Source: Onchidella celtica
Lineage: Eukaryota > Mollusca > Gastropoda > Systellommatophora > Onchidiidae
NCBI GenBank assembly: GCA_963931925.1
Contig: OZ007571.1
Location: forward strand, 54,922,311-54,986,310
Direction of reading: 5' to 3'
DNA: 64,000 nucleotides
Below the pieces are notes generated by a model, which made no database searches, was not told where the DNA came from, and was given only the letters and a program-made list of their open reading frames with translations. Shown piece after piece: positions 1 through 11,618 of the stretch. Position 1 is the stretch's first letter, and each line of letters opens with the position of its first letter. The position numbers were made by a program, and so were the translations under genes.

Positions 1-169
1 ATTTTCCCACTTGCTCCAGAGGAGAGCCATTCAGCATGATTGGGTTGGGGTTTCTCAAGCCTTGTGTCAAAACTACAGTTTTTGAGACACTGATCTTTAG
101 CATGAATTTGTCACAGGCTTTGGCAAGGCTATTGATGAGAGCCTGGAGCGTGGTTTCATCGTGGGCCAT
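1..169 (-). pseudogene. LINE reverse-transcriptase fragment, cut by window edge
   Basis: The minus strand is open from position 169 to the window edge (about 56 codons). It reads AHDETTLQALI, then ACDKFMLKIS.SKT, then a G.PLEQVGK stretch. This is the pattern just after the YADD box in non-LTR retrotransposon RTs (LQ.L...L..AC..F.L.IS..KT). The catalytic box itself is absent: upstream of 169 the sequence turns AT-rich and unrelated. So the copy is broken at its 5' side, and the rest lies outside the window. Identification is by pattern only; the clade (RTE-like or other) is undetermined. Confidence 0.55.
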
Positions 170-985
170 AGTTAAAAACAGAACTATGACTTTAATAAAT
201 AACAATTTTTATCTTACCTTTGTACAGAATAAATCCATAAATCCAATAAGAATAACACAGTCTTTATACCAACACATGACCATTTCGTCCTGCCATAGGA
301 CTCATCAGAGCGTTTGGCATAAAACGCTTATGGACATTAATAATCCTTTTTCCATAGGTTCAGGATTATTAAGAGCCATTTATCGAGATTCTTATTGTTT
401 GTAGGTTGGATACAATGGGCTGTTAGCTGTGCTATTCCTCTGGCTGTCTGTATTTATCTGTAGCAAAGTATTAAGAATCTATAGCATATTATCTAGTCGG
501 CTCGCAAACGACCACATCTCCTATATTTAAGACCATACCTGTGTTGCGAGCAAGGAAGTCACACCTAGGCTAAAATTTCAAACCGAATGAATTACCCTAC
601 CCAACGCCGGGTGTTTTAAAGCTGAATAGTGAATGCCATTCCATTTGAATAGAAAACTTTGAATAGCTCAATTGATTTATGCACGGCTGCACACGGTTAT
701 GTCTGCAGGTGTTCCTTTGAATGCAGGCATACGTGCGGCTGGTTATTGATTTTTTCATGCTGCAGTATACCGTGGTAGTTTCTGCAGAAGGGATTCTAAA
801 ACTTGATAGAATAGAGGTCTACAGTATTTATACATGATTTCACACTGCACTTTCCAAGCAGGAATCCATAACTATAGAATCGGCAATAATTTAGGATTGT
901 CCGACAAGTGCAGACTCAAATCAATAATCATTCTCGTTATTTCTATAGAAAGGCAACAATGACTCCACATTGTTATTGGCGAGCA
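170..985. other. No gene seen
   Basis: AT-rich sequence. I found no ORF with recognisable motifs, no terminal repeats and no tandem array. Confidence 0.4.
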
Positions 986-1054
986 GGTCTATTGATTTTC
1001 TGAATGAGAATTTTCGCTTCGCTCATTCAACCATGAGAGCTCAATCAATAGACC
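986..1054. repeat. Imperfect hairpin
   Basis: ggtctattgatt at the left is the inverse of aatcaatagacc at the right. Inner arms gaatgag/ctcattc enclose a short loop. It may be the relic of a small inverted-repeat element; no target duplication is evident. Confidence 0.45.
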
Positions 1055-1154
1055 CACTCAATGTTTTATGTGAACATCGTTCGGGTGGAGTCTTGTTGAA
1101 AGAAACGCGTGCCGAGCTACGCATTCCATATGAGATCATTCTACATGGTCAATA

Positions 1155-1375
1155 GCTGCATAGTTACACCAAACACTTGCTTAACTACACACTCTCGTGC
1201 TTAGATACAGTTAACAGAATGAAAACAACTGACTTAACTGCATTCTCTCGTCCTTAGTTTCAGTAAATATCTCCTTAGTTGCAATAAACAACTGCTTAGT
1301 TGCAGTAAACAACTGCTTAGTTGCAATAAACACATACTTAGATGCAGTAAACAACTACCTAACTACGAATAACAC
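1155..1375. repeat. Degenerate minisatellite, ~22-25 bp unit
   Basis: About nine imperfect units of the form cagtaaacaactgcttagttg follow each other. The best-preserved units are at 1265-1345; outer units diverge but keep the 'ctta-gtt(g/a)ca' core. Confidence 0.7.
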
Positions 1376-3680
1376 CGCCATTTTGAACAGTTCAATAATC
1401 AATATTATGCATAATGGAGCAGGTCACTGCTGTAAATCTCCCCACCGAAGAAAATCAATAAAGTTTCAATCGATAACAGGTAAAATTCATTCTATTGGGC
1501 TTACTCTATTTGAAAGCATACCATGCCAGCAGGAATTCTAAAACCAGTGATTCTCATACTCTGGGGAAGTTTTGAATTTGTTGCAAAAGTTGGTTTTTGG
1601 GATGTTTGTGTGTAATTTTTGGTGAATTTTTATATTTTTAAAGGATGGCCTAAAAGCTTGAATATTCATGTGTTTATGTGATAAAAAAGGTGAATTTGTA
1701 TATATTTAAAGGATGGCTCAATTAGTTATATTTAATATACTACTTATCTAGAATACGAAACTATGTTGAGTTAGGATATATCAGGTCAGGCATGAACAGT
1801 TTAGAGTGTACCTAAAATGTTGGGAATTTATGCAGCTGTAATCAGTCTTCGTGTCAGGAGTGCGAGGAAAGGTTTACCACCCTGTTACAAGTTTTTTTCT
1901 TGACAAAGGTAAATACACTGAAAGCTCGATTTGCCTTCTCTTTCCTCTGCGTTTCATTGTATCGTTTCTGTATCATTTGGGCTCTGCCACAGACAACTTT
2001 ATCTTTCTGCCATTTTTTTATCTTTGCTTCAAGCCTTTCTGCGACCTCACAGATTTTCTGTGGTTTTAGTAATATTTGGTGAAGGAGATTGCTGGAAGCG
2101 GTCGTATTTTAAGACTAGTGAAATTTTAGTTGAGGGTTAGTTTAGCACTAGTTTGGGATGACTTTGGTCAATTTCAAATAAAGTGTCTAATTTTTTTCCT
2201 GAACAAAATAAAAAGCCCTTCGAAAGCTTGATTGATTTTACACTAGTTCTTGAATAGAAAACCCGAGTGTGCAAAGCAGCACGAACTGGATGGCTAAGGG
2301 ACATTATGTCCAGTGGTTAAAGTCACACAGACCCGAGCACAATAGGCAACTGCCCGCTGCATCTCGCTGGGGCACGGTATGGGCAGTGCCTATTTATTGT
2401 GCTAGTGTGAAGCAACAATGTATGGGGTGGTGAGCCACCAGTCCGGCGCCTACACCAGCTTCGGTCTGTTTCACCCCTTATTACCTTTGCATGACCAAGA
2501 AAACCAAGCTTGCATGCAGAGTGAGGCTGATCCAGGAGGACACAAATGCTTCCAGCTTGCACATCACCTCGTTGAAGAGAACCAGCTTTGTGAACCAGGA
2601 AGGACAAGTGAAGACTAAAGGTCGAGACAGAGTAGACTCACACTCACAATTCACACTACTTCCACATTTTATGTGGTTGAACCGTGAAACGAATGTGATG
2701 TGAGATCTCAAGCAGAGTGAGTTCACAAGCCGTTCTCACTGGCCCGTCTCGAGACTCGTATTATGTTCTGACACGGCTCATTTCCGTTCAAGATGCCGTC
2801 AACAGTTGTCGGTGTTTCTTGTTTGAGACTCATGATGCTTTATTGGCTCAAGAGAAGGAACGCTTACAGAAGAAGATATTGGGTCCACAGCATTTTCAAA
2901 AGAAGACTGATGTATGGATAATGCCACCACCTTCTTGAAGAATTGCTGAGAGACACAAAAAATACCTGAGCTAAATACGAATGACGCCAGCAACTTTTCC
3001 TATTCTGTTGCTGGAGATGATATCGGCCTTTATTGAGAAACAGGAAACCAATTTCAGGAAGCCGTTATCACCCACTGGTATCACACTGAATTTGAAAAGA
3101 ACATGTGTCGACTGACGACCCCCCCCCCCCCCTCCCCCGGTCGTCATTGCGTCATCCTTCCCGGATGAACCGAGGACGAAATTTAGTGCAGCGGTAAAAT
3201 GTAATCACGGTCCATCCGTGTGTGGAAGATGAGGAGACACCGTGAACTTTCAGACGGTTGTTTGAAGGCTGCACTCCGCTCGCTTGCAACGGTTTTATAG
3301 AGCTTTTGTGCAACCGGTGAGGAAGCAGTGTGAAGCTGTACGAAATGTGAGTTCACTCTGTGTCGACCCTAAGAACACCAGTGTGGCCAAAATATCAGCC
3401 AAAGAACATGATTGCAAAGTGAACACTGATTTCACAACATGGAAAAAAATGAGATTCAATACAAACATCCTTTTTAATTGTTATAACAAAAAACACAACA
3501 ATTTGTTATAAATAAATTAAAAATCATACTAATGAATAAACGGAGAATATGCAACATGAAGCAACTTTTTACACTCTGGATGAGAAAGAACATTTGTACC
3601 GTTGGATTTATTGAAAACAAAATAAAAAAGCGTGGTACTTGGGACCAGACCAGTGACACCAATGTCGGCCGGTGGCTTTT
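1376..3680. other. No gene assigned
   Basis: Short ORFs exist on both strands, but none shows a recognisable domain or splice framework. A C-rich homopolymer lies at 3119-3137. A short direct repeat (ggtgaatttktatat.tttaaaggatggc) occurs near 1620 and 1690. Confidence 0.4.
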
Positions 3681-3751
3681 TATCTATCTATCTATCTATT
3701 TGTCTGTCTGTCTGTCCGTCCGTCCGTCCGTCCACCCACCCACCCACCAAC

Positions 3752-3797
<46 letters not shown>

Positions 3798-3802
3798 GTC
3801 TG
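3681..3802. repeat. Compound TCTA/TCTG/TCCG/ACCC microsatellite
   Basis: Runs of tatc, tctg, tccg and accc blocks, then tatc again. The same motifs recur in inverse orientation at 4221-4613, so the two arrays could pair with each other. Confidence 0.9.
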
Positions 3803-3929
3803 AAAAAAAAAAATTAAACGGGATAAAAGCAAGTCGGAGTCTAACTCTAGAGTGTATGCCAGATCACAAAGGAAGTTGACAGGGTATGGAGCCTAGCAAT
3901 ACTGACAGTACTCCCAAGGGCCCACTTAC

Positions 3930-4059
3930 GAGTGACATTTCTGACGCCTAACTTGGTGAGTTTAACAAGTATGAAGTAGTTAGGAACTGCAGACAGAACT
4001 AACAGTATCAATGTCACACCAGCAAGGAACAGGAACCACATTTCATTCTCATCAGCCAC
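3930..4059 (-). CDS. Possible internal exon encoding a membrane segment
   Basis: On the minus strand an acceptor (tttattacag, AG at 4060-4061) and a consensus donor (GTAAGT, GT at 3928-3929) bracket 130 bp. The exon is open only in phase 0; the other two frames have stops. Its reading has an acidic start (ADENE), a long hydrophobic stretch (FLFLAGVTLILLVLSAV) and then Lys/Arg residues (LVKLTKLGVRN), as expected for a membrane helix with a basic flank. I do not recognise the family and found no partner exon. It sits between two inverted tetranucleotide arrays. It could also be an unspliced chance ORF. Confidence 0.35.
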
Positions 4060-4220
4060 CTGTAATAAACCCGAGAGATTAAAAATAAAGCGATGTCCTG
4101 GTTCAGAGTCGCTTCAAAATGTTGGTCTTGACCAAATAATAATTTACAACTCTCTGAAACATCTTCCACTGTTAATTTACTGTTTTTGATGTTTGGTAAT
4201 ATCGTTTTTTCTTTTTTTTG

Positions 4221-4613
<393 letters not shown>

Positions 4614-5300
4614 TCAGTTATTTGCTACTTGTGCAACTACATTCGAGGGTATAGTGACGCAATCTTGCTTAATTTTGTGATCAGGAATTACCATTTAATT
4701 ATGGGGGGAAAAGACTACATTGTAACAGATCTTTTTTGTTAGCACGTGCAATGACAAAACTTAATTAACAAGAATGCCGGCAAAGAACAAGTTGATTACC
4801 GTGTCCATTCCGAACCGATACTGTATAGTCAAGAAGTTCTTGTATCAAATACATCATTCTATTAAAAGAAAAAGGTAAACAAAACTACGTGGCATGATAA
4901 CAAACTTAGCTAACCGTTACCCAAAAGAAAAAATTCCTAATCCACTTTTATGAGAATTGGCGGAGTTATTTAATTATTTTATGAATAATGTTATTGTTTT
5001 ATTTTTGTGGCTTACTTAAATGTTCTTTTTCGTCAATCTGCCTGCACGTTAGAGTTTGATGTTTGCGAGTGGCTCTGGCGAAACCAGGTTTACGGTGAAC
5101 GTTTTATACCTCTTCCAAAAATGAAAATAAAATATTTCTAGGACGATTCCAAGCACCACATTTTTCGTGAATGCAGAAAAATGGCTAGTCTTTCATTGTA
5201 TTTTGTATAAGCAAATCTCAATTCCCACAGACACTTTTCCCCTCTGGAGAGGTTTTCTCAGCAGTTTGGGCTTTCATCTTCAGCCTGATTCCGCCAGATC
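4614..5300. other. No gene seen
   Basis: AT-rich sequence with no motif-bearing ORF, terminal repeat or array recognised. Confidence 0.4.
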
Positions 5301-5315
5301 CACTGACATTTATGA
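5301..5315. repeat. SINE target-site duplication, left copy
   Basis: CACTGACATTTATGA, repeated exactly at 5781-5795 on the other side of the SINE. Confidence 0.85.
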
Positions 5316-5780
5316 TTTGAGGTCTTTATTTTAGGAGGTTCGCTGCCCTTGGCATTTACACCTCACTTTACTTGTTTTATTATTTCTTGTTCTGGCGGGG
5401 GGGGGGGGGAAATGATATGGATAAATTTTTAATCTATTAATTTCAATTTTGCCCGGGCAGCGGCCTTTCGGCCTGATCTTTACGATTTCCAACTGCCAAG
5501 GTATCTTTAACGTGCGCAACGTGCACACGGGCCCTCCGAATTTTTTCGTCCTTATCCGAGAAGACTAGGTACTCGATCCTACCACCCAATAGGACCAGGG
5601 ACTTGAAAATATGAGAAAAATCCAATTTCCAAGAACTACTCGATCCTACCCCCCAATAGGACCAGGGACTTGAAAATATGAGAAAAATCCACTTTCCAAC
5701 ATGCCTGCACTGCCCGGGTTTAGAACCCGGGACCCTTGGCATGAGAGGCGAGCACCTTGCCTCTAGACCACCTTGTCCCC
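5316..5780 (-). mobile_element. tRNA-derived SINE, full-length copy
   Basis: Read on the minus strand, the head (about 5709-5780) has tRNA-like Pol III boxes: A box TGGTCTAGAGG (5760-5770) and B box GGTTCTAAACC (5717-5727). The body contains a stem-like segment 'aaaggccgctgcccgg' and the block 'cgcacgttaaagata'. The tail contains 'aaaataaagacc'. A 15-bp target duplication flanks it exactly. Within the body a segment of about 66 bp (5571-5702) is present twice in tandem, whereas the copy at 22741 has it once. Two relatives lie at 22741-23041 and 33258-33640. It encodes no protein and would depend on a LINE for movement. Confidence 0.85.
5717..5770 (-). promoter_or_regulatory. Internal Pol III A and B boxes of the SINE
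   Basis: A box TGGTCTAGAGG at 5760-5770 and B box GGTTCTAAACC at 5717-5727 on the minus strand, with tRNA-like spacing. The B box differs from consensus GGTTCGANNCC by T for G at position 6. Confidence 0.7.
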
Positions 5781-5795
5781 CACTGACATTTATGA
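5781..5795. repeat. SINE target-site duplication, right copy
   Basis: Exact second copy of CACTGACATTTATGA. Confidence 0.85.
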
Positions 5796-7079
5796 GATTT
5801 CTCAGTCCTTTTATGAATAACGGTATTTAGGGTTTTATTGCTTACTTAAATATTCCTTTTCCTCAGCTTACCCGCGCAACAGAATTAAATTTGATTTCTG
5901 TGCCCTGGGTTGGTTGACCTTAGATATAAACATACACTATCAGATTTGCTGGCGACGTCATCATAATTTACCTTCTTGCAATAAATCACAGCCATCCTAG
6001 GTCCTCGAACCAGTCTTAGGACTTGATCCACTTGCCAAACAAGCTATGATGTCGGACTTCAGGGGCCGAAGGCTTGGCCCACATGATCTGGTGCCAGAGA
6101 AGCCCGGCGTCCATCAGCCAAGAAAACTTTAGGAAACATGAAACACACTCGCTGGTTTGGTCTGTCATGGAGCAGCAAGTATGTTCAAGTGTAGACAGTC
6201 CTGCCAAGTTGACTGATCTGTATGTTTTTCACACATTTAGTTCTGCTGCTGGTGGTGTCGCTATGGCTGCCTTGGACTTCCGTTTGCTGGAAAGATCTCA
6301 TCTCTGGGTCAAACTATTTCTACTTAAACACAGGCGTGTGATAACTATGACCAGCGATAAACTCTTCTAAAGGGAGTAGCGGCAAAATAAAAAGGACAAC
6401 TTTAGAAGCATCTTTGACATGGAATAACCCCCAAACATAGATGTAGGCCGCCAGGACTTTGTTTGTTCCAACTCCATTTTTGCACAGCTGAGAAATTCGA
6501 CGTCAAACGTTGGCGTTTTGTTTTTTTTTTGTATGTGTTTGTGTGTGTGTTATGATAAGAAGTTATAACAATGCGACGGTGATGAAACCTTGCAACTTTT
6601 GCTGACAGAATTTTACAGAAGAGACGAAAAAGTGATTTTGTTGTTGTTGTTGCTTTTTAAAGGGGCCGTCCGTTTCCCTCCAAATTGGACATGTAGTTTA
6701 CAAGACATCTTAGATTAACAGTCATTGATGTTCCTTTCCATATTCAGCCAATGTTCAAAACAATCAGATTTGCGACGTTTGGCAATAAATTTTGGCCGTG
6801 GTGAAACCACGCAAGTTGGTTTGCGCTCCACTTACGAGTCTCCAGCACTTCTTTCTTTCGGCTCTGTTACTGACCTGCGTGGTTTGGTGAGGGCTGTTTA
6901 TACTTATCGTGTAGCGAGCTATGTGTTGTTTTGACCGTAAGCTTGTATTTTTCACACATCAACAACTAAATACAGCATGTACATGATTTTGTGACAATTT
7001 ATTCTTAATGAAAGTGGACATTTAGACAATTTTAATAATGATCAAGTTAGAGTTTATTGTAAGAACGAACTTCTGAATG
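5796..7079. other. No gene assigned
   Basis: Short ORFs around 6016-6370 and 6725-6955 occur on both strands without recognisable motifs. A small ttg repeat lies near 6640. Confidence 0.35.
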
Positions 7080-7310
7080 ACACTCCCTCTCTCTCTCTTT
7101 GTCTGTCTGTCTCCTTCCCTCTGTCTGTCTGTCTATCTTTGTCTCTCCCCACTCTCTTTGCCCATCTCTCGCCTCTCTCTCTCTCACACTCTTTCTCTGA
7201 CTCTGTTCTCTCGGTTCTATCCCTTTTCTCTCGCCAATATAATTTTGTTAATCCATTTTCTTCCCTCCCACCTTCTCTCTCTTTCTCTCCTCTCTCATCT
7301 TTTCATTTCG
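7080..7310. repeat. CT-rich low-complexity tract
   Basis: Imperfect tctc/tctg repeats; the ORFs over it are low-complexity artefacts. Confidence 0.85.
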
Positions 7311-8293
7311 CCCATTCTCTATTCAAAAAGCAACATTCATGTTGAACCCACATTTTTTGTCAGCTCAAAATCGCACCATTGCTTATCTCCCGCCGTGGGC
7401 TACAAAATTAACAATTAAAATATAAGCTGTTTCCTCCATGGGGAGTCCAAAATAACCAACTTAAAGACTTAAAAGAAATCGGCACAAAAAATGTTAGAGT
7501 CCAGGAAATGCACAAACACAGCTAAGTTTTTAAAAAAAATCTGGTAAAGTATCAAAGAAACGTCGGTGATATTTGAGTACAACAGCCTAAAGTTTCTGCA
7601 GAATGGTGCTTGTATTTTGAGTGCTGAATTTTTAGCTTTTCTCAGCCCAGCGGCACTGGTCCTTGTGTTTTATTTATTATGCGATTTCTGAGAGGCGGTA
7701 GATCAATCCAGCCATTACTGAATTCTAAACGTGACAAAATAAAGTAACAAACTTGTCAAGAATAATTATTTGTTGAAGAGGTCTTGCCTTCATTCTCATA
7801 AGTTGGTAAAACCCGCCGTGTACAGGCAGCTCAACTCTTTACGATTTTAATGTCAGGTTAAGAAAGAATCTCCTTGTGCAGTATATTCTTGCAATTTAAA
7901 TGAGAAAATACTTCTCACGTAACACAAAAGTAGTTTACAAACCAGGTCAGATTTGAAAACGCGGGTTTATCAAGGGACAAAGTTACTTTGAAAAGAAAAA
8001 TGCAGTTCATTTAATTCTCAGGGAGGACCGTAATGAAGTACAAGCTGTTTCAAAGCTGGTAATAATAGGGCCAAGCCAGATGGGAAATGTAGGTTCCATT
8101 TTTAAGTGCTCAATATAATAAGGATTTTTGTGATCAGCGCAAAATACATTTATTGATCGAGATGTTTATGTGTTCATCTTCCATGAATCTTCTTTCAAAA
8201 TATTGACATTTTGTGAAGGTCTATTGACTCACAACACACAGCTGATTTTTTATATGTATACGAGTGCACATTTTCTGAATGGAATGTTGCACG
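7311..8293. other. No gene seen
   Basis: AT-rich sequence without recognisable coding or terminal-repeat structure. Confidence 0.4.
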
Positions 8294-8370
8294 CTAGCTA
8301 GCCCAGTGGACAACTGATTTTGCATGTACATGTATTCCACCTCGTCCTGGGAAAGTAAATCCACGGTCAT
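8294..8370. repeat. Dispersed repeat, left part (split by element A)
   Basis: gctagcccagtggacaactg and the next ~60 bp match 19241-19310 with few differences. The repeat continues at 15014-15200 after element A and its duplicated GTCAT, so A inserted inside an older repeat copy. Confidence 0.8.
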
Positions 8371-8988
8371 TGTAACAGTTGATGCAAATTTCAGCACGTT
8401 ATGATGGGGAGAGTCAGATGAACTGATCGTCTACCCCTTAAAAAAACGAAACTGTCTCGAACTGTTGTAGAAATAAATAACAGGATCCGATGAACAATTA
8501 ATACTAACTTTAATAACTGTAAACACGAGCTGATATCCACAAGTTACTTACACCTAGCAGGGAAGGCACTATAATATATCTGACCACGACTAGATTTACA
8601 CCTACGACCTGCATCCATGGTTTGCACACATATCCTACTCGCCTGGCCCTCCTTATATATATTCTGTCCAGGAACGTTCAGGAAGCGGCTTAACCGCCCC
8701 ATAAGCGCGAGACAGACCTAGATCGTTCGGGACACATACCAGCCACCCAATCGTACACAGACACGTCACAGAATTACATCACTCAAGGTCGACCTAGCGT
8801 AATCTCGGACACTGCCGTACCTTCTAGATTTTCTAGACATTCTACAGTGAAACAAACAAACCACATCAAAGAAAAATACCGGCCTTGCTGGCGAGAGGGG
8901 GGAGGAAGGTCGCCGAGTGAGACTCGCCAAGCGGGGGGGGGGGGGGGGGGTTAGAAAATATCGATCGTCCTACTAGTGGGACGCTACA
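8371..8988 (-). repeat. Element A 3' LTR
   Basis: 618 bp, TG...CA on the minus strand. It contains an 18-G homopolymer (plus-strand view) at 8933-8950 and the same TATA-type sequence as the 5' LTR. Confidence 0.95.
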
Positions 8989-9002
8989 CAACTCCCCAAT
9001 TT
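8989..9002 (-). promoter_or_regulatory. Element A polypurine-tract region
   Basis: aaattggggagttg on the minus strand abuts the 3' LTR. The identical motif precedes the 3' LTR of element B at 55845-55858. It is the probable plus-strand DNA synthesis primer. Confidence 0.6.
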
Positions 9003-9776
9003 AAGTTGAACATTCTTCAACTATCTATACCACAAAAGCGTCTACACTATCATAAAATACTTATCATCTCCAATCTTACAATAGACATTGCTAATACTGT
9101 ACTAGGTGCCTTCCCAATATCCTAAGTACAATACAACAATCATAGTATCCTTATAACACTAATACAATCTCATTACAATATCATTGCAGTACCATTACAA
9201 AATCCTGGTCAACAGTAGATCTACTATTATAACCAATATACTACCACCACTGTGGTGAAACGATGGTCAATGATACTATTAAAAATCATACAATGGTGAA
9301 ACGATGGCCATCCAATACACAATGCTTCGTGCACGAAACATAGCACATAAACGTTATGCATAACAATGATTGTCCTAAAAACCAAATGCATAAACTCATA
9401 GATACAATGGCAAAAAATACCAATCCATATCAACCACTGATCAGGGCCTAACTTCATCATATCAGATCAAACAAATTATAACAAAGCAATACCGATACTG
9501 CCCAAGCTTAGGCCACTCGTAAATTACATCAATGCAACGTACAAAATCTCTGCTTGCTCGCAGTTCCCATTTGGGTTACAGTCTTCAAAAATTACATTGT
9601 CCCATTGGTAACAAATAATGAAAACATCAAAATATGACTAATACATAGTGGCTCTCTGCCGGCCAATAATTCATTACTCATTCAGATATATCATTACAGT
9701 ACAATACATTCAACCCAAAAACTTATCTAACAGGCAAAACTCTGGGTTACAATACATCTCACTGAACTGGTACTAT
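9003..9776 (-). other. Element A non-coding 3' region
   Basis: About 0.77 kb between the RNase H stop and the polypurine tract, shared with element B (55075-55844). It has no long ORF, so no envelope gene. It contains a run of short 'attgtaatg' repeats. Confidence 0.7.
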
Positions 9777-11618
9777 TCAAAACACTCTACTCAGGAAGTC
9801 GGCGCCGACATTTTCCTTGCCCTTGACATACCTAATCCTGAATCTATATGACTGTAAAAATAGGCTCCATCGCAATAGCTTTGGGCTGTCAAATCTGGCA
9901 GAATTCAAATACTCTAATGACCTATGGTCAGTCTGGAGCACAAACTCCTTACCATACAAATACAAAGTAAACTTCTTTACGGCCCAAACAATGGCTAGGC
10001 ATTCTCGCTCTGAGACTGAATATTTCGTCTCACGAGGCAATAGCTTACGACTGGCATATGCAACAGGATACAACTTTCCCTCATATTCCTGCATAAGAGC
10101 AGCACCCAACCCGCGATCTGATGCATCAGTTGCTAAGACATATTCTTTTGAAAAATCTGGCAAACATAACACGGGTTTGGAAACAATGGCATTCTTCAGA
10201 GAAGTGTACGCTTTCTCCTGCACTTCTTCCCACTGAACTACATTGGGCTGACCCTTTCTAAGCAAATCAGACAGTGGTGCTGCAATCGCTGCAAAGTTAG
10301 GTACAAATTCTTGGTAATATCCCACCAGTCCTAAAAATGCTTTCACTTCCTTTTTAGTGGTGGGTCTGGATGCATCCCGCACCTTACACACATTTTCTTC
10401 TAACAAGCCAATCATACCCTTTCCCACTGAGTGTCCAACAAAGTCCACTTCAGACGTGCCAATCAGGCACTTGGATGGTCTTGCAGTTAATCCAGCTTGG
10501 TCCATCCTCTGCAGCAATTCTTTGAGAGCCTTCACATGCTCGTCGAATGTCTCTGTATGGATCAGCAGGTCGTCCACATACGCTGTCACATTGTTCAGTC
10601 CCTGGATCAATGGCTTCACGATCCTGTTCAGTGTAGCTCCTGAGTTCATCATCCCGAAGGGCATCCGGGTGAATTCGTAATGTTCGCCCAAGGTGACGAA
10701 CGCTGTCTTGGGAATGTCTTGTTCCCGGACTCGCACTTGCCAGTATCCCTTGCTCAAGTCGATCCGAGAGAATATTCTTCCTCTCGACAGACTCTGGAAC
10801 ACTTCCGATGGGGCTGCTGTCGGATGACTGTCGAACACTGTGATCTTGTTCAGCCTCCTGTAGTCGATGCAGACTCGGTTGGATCCATCCCTCTTCTTGA
10901 CGACAACAACCGGTGAAGCATAAGCTGATGAGCTCCTGCGTATGATGCCCAACCTTTCCATGGTGCTGAGCTCCTCCTTCAAGGAGTCGCGCATAGCATA
11001 GGGCACCGGATATGGTCGTTGACGAACAGGTACCTCTGACGACAGGTCGATACAATGTTCGCCTAACTGGCAGCATCCGAGGAGATTGGTGAAGATGCGT
11101 TGATACTCCTTCACCACGTCGCCGAGTTGTTGACGTTGTTCCGGCGTCAGTTGCGTTCCATATTGGACATCTTCGTAGCCTTCCTTCTGGTCCCAGCTCC
11201 CTAGGTCGGCAAGGTCCTCCGACGTTCCACCGTTGTCGCCTTCCAGGTCGCAGTCCTCGATGACTGTCATGCCAGCCGACTCCACATGTTGACTCTCGTC
11301 CATCACGTCGTCCTCTGCCAGCACAGTCCCAGCACCATCACCGTCGCCGTCCATCATAGCGTCGACATCTCCAGGTGTGGTGTCGCTCCTGCCGTCGTTC
11401 ATCTCATACACCTCGGTCACGACAGATGCCGGTCCCATTGCCGCCGCCGCTGCTTGCGTCGACGCTGGTGTAGTCCTGGGGATATACCTCTTGAGAAGGT
11501 TAGCGTGCAATGTCTTCTCTTTCACACCCATCTTGACTTTGTAGTCGTTGACACCGACAACCGAGACTATCTTGTATGGTCCCTTCCACTGGACTAAGAG
11601 CTTGTTGGCGTTGTCGGC
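9777..11618 (-). pseudogene. pol: Element A reverse transcriptase and RNase H (frameshifted from gag-pro-int)
   Basis: The frame opens just after a 1-base deletion near 11618 (relative to element B); its first ATG is at 11531. Counting from that ATG, residues 1-20 end the integrase GPY/F-type domain. Residues about 25-150 form an acidic, low-complexity linker. RT runs from about 165 to 400, with first catalytic Asp 258 (SRIDLSKGYW) and YVDD at 318-321. RNase H follows, with Asp 469 (ATDAS), Glu 510 (SERECLA) and Asp 535 (TDHRSL). All active-site residues seen are present. The sequence is Ty3/gypsy-like, though it lies downstream of integrase. The product would copy element RNA into cDNA within a capsid. 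An expressed product would need frameshifting at the deletion. Confidence 0.9.

Noticed and set aside
3532..3879. 115-codon ORF rich in Tyr/Leu/Ser
   Set aside because: Direct translation of the TCTA/TCTG microsatellite.
6785..6880. Mini-exon on the minus strand between an AG and a GTAAGT
   Set aside because: Splice-like words are present but the 50-nt reading has no motif and no partner exon; too weak to call.
7077..7418. 113-codon Leu/Ser-rich ORF
   Set aside because: Translation of a CT-rich low-complexity tract.
9003..9776. Envelope gene between RNase H and the 3' LTR of element A
   Set aside because: No long ORF, signal peptide or membrane segment in this region or in its element B counterpart.
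10450..11076. 208-codon ORF in another frame of the element A pol region
   Set aside because: It overlaps the RT frame that carries all catalytic motifs; the alternative reading has no motifs and is a shadow.
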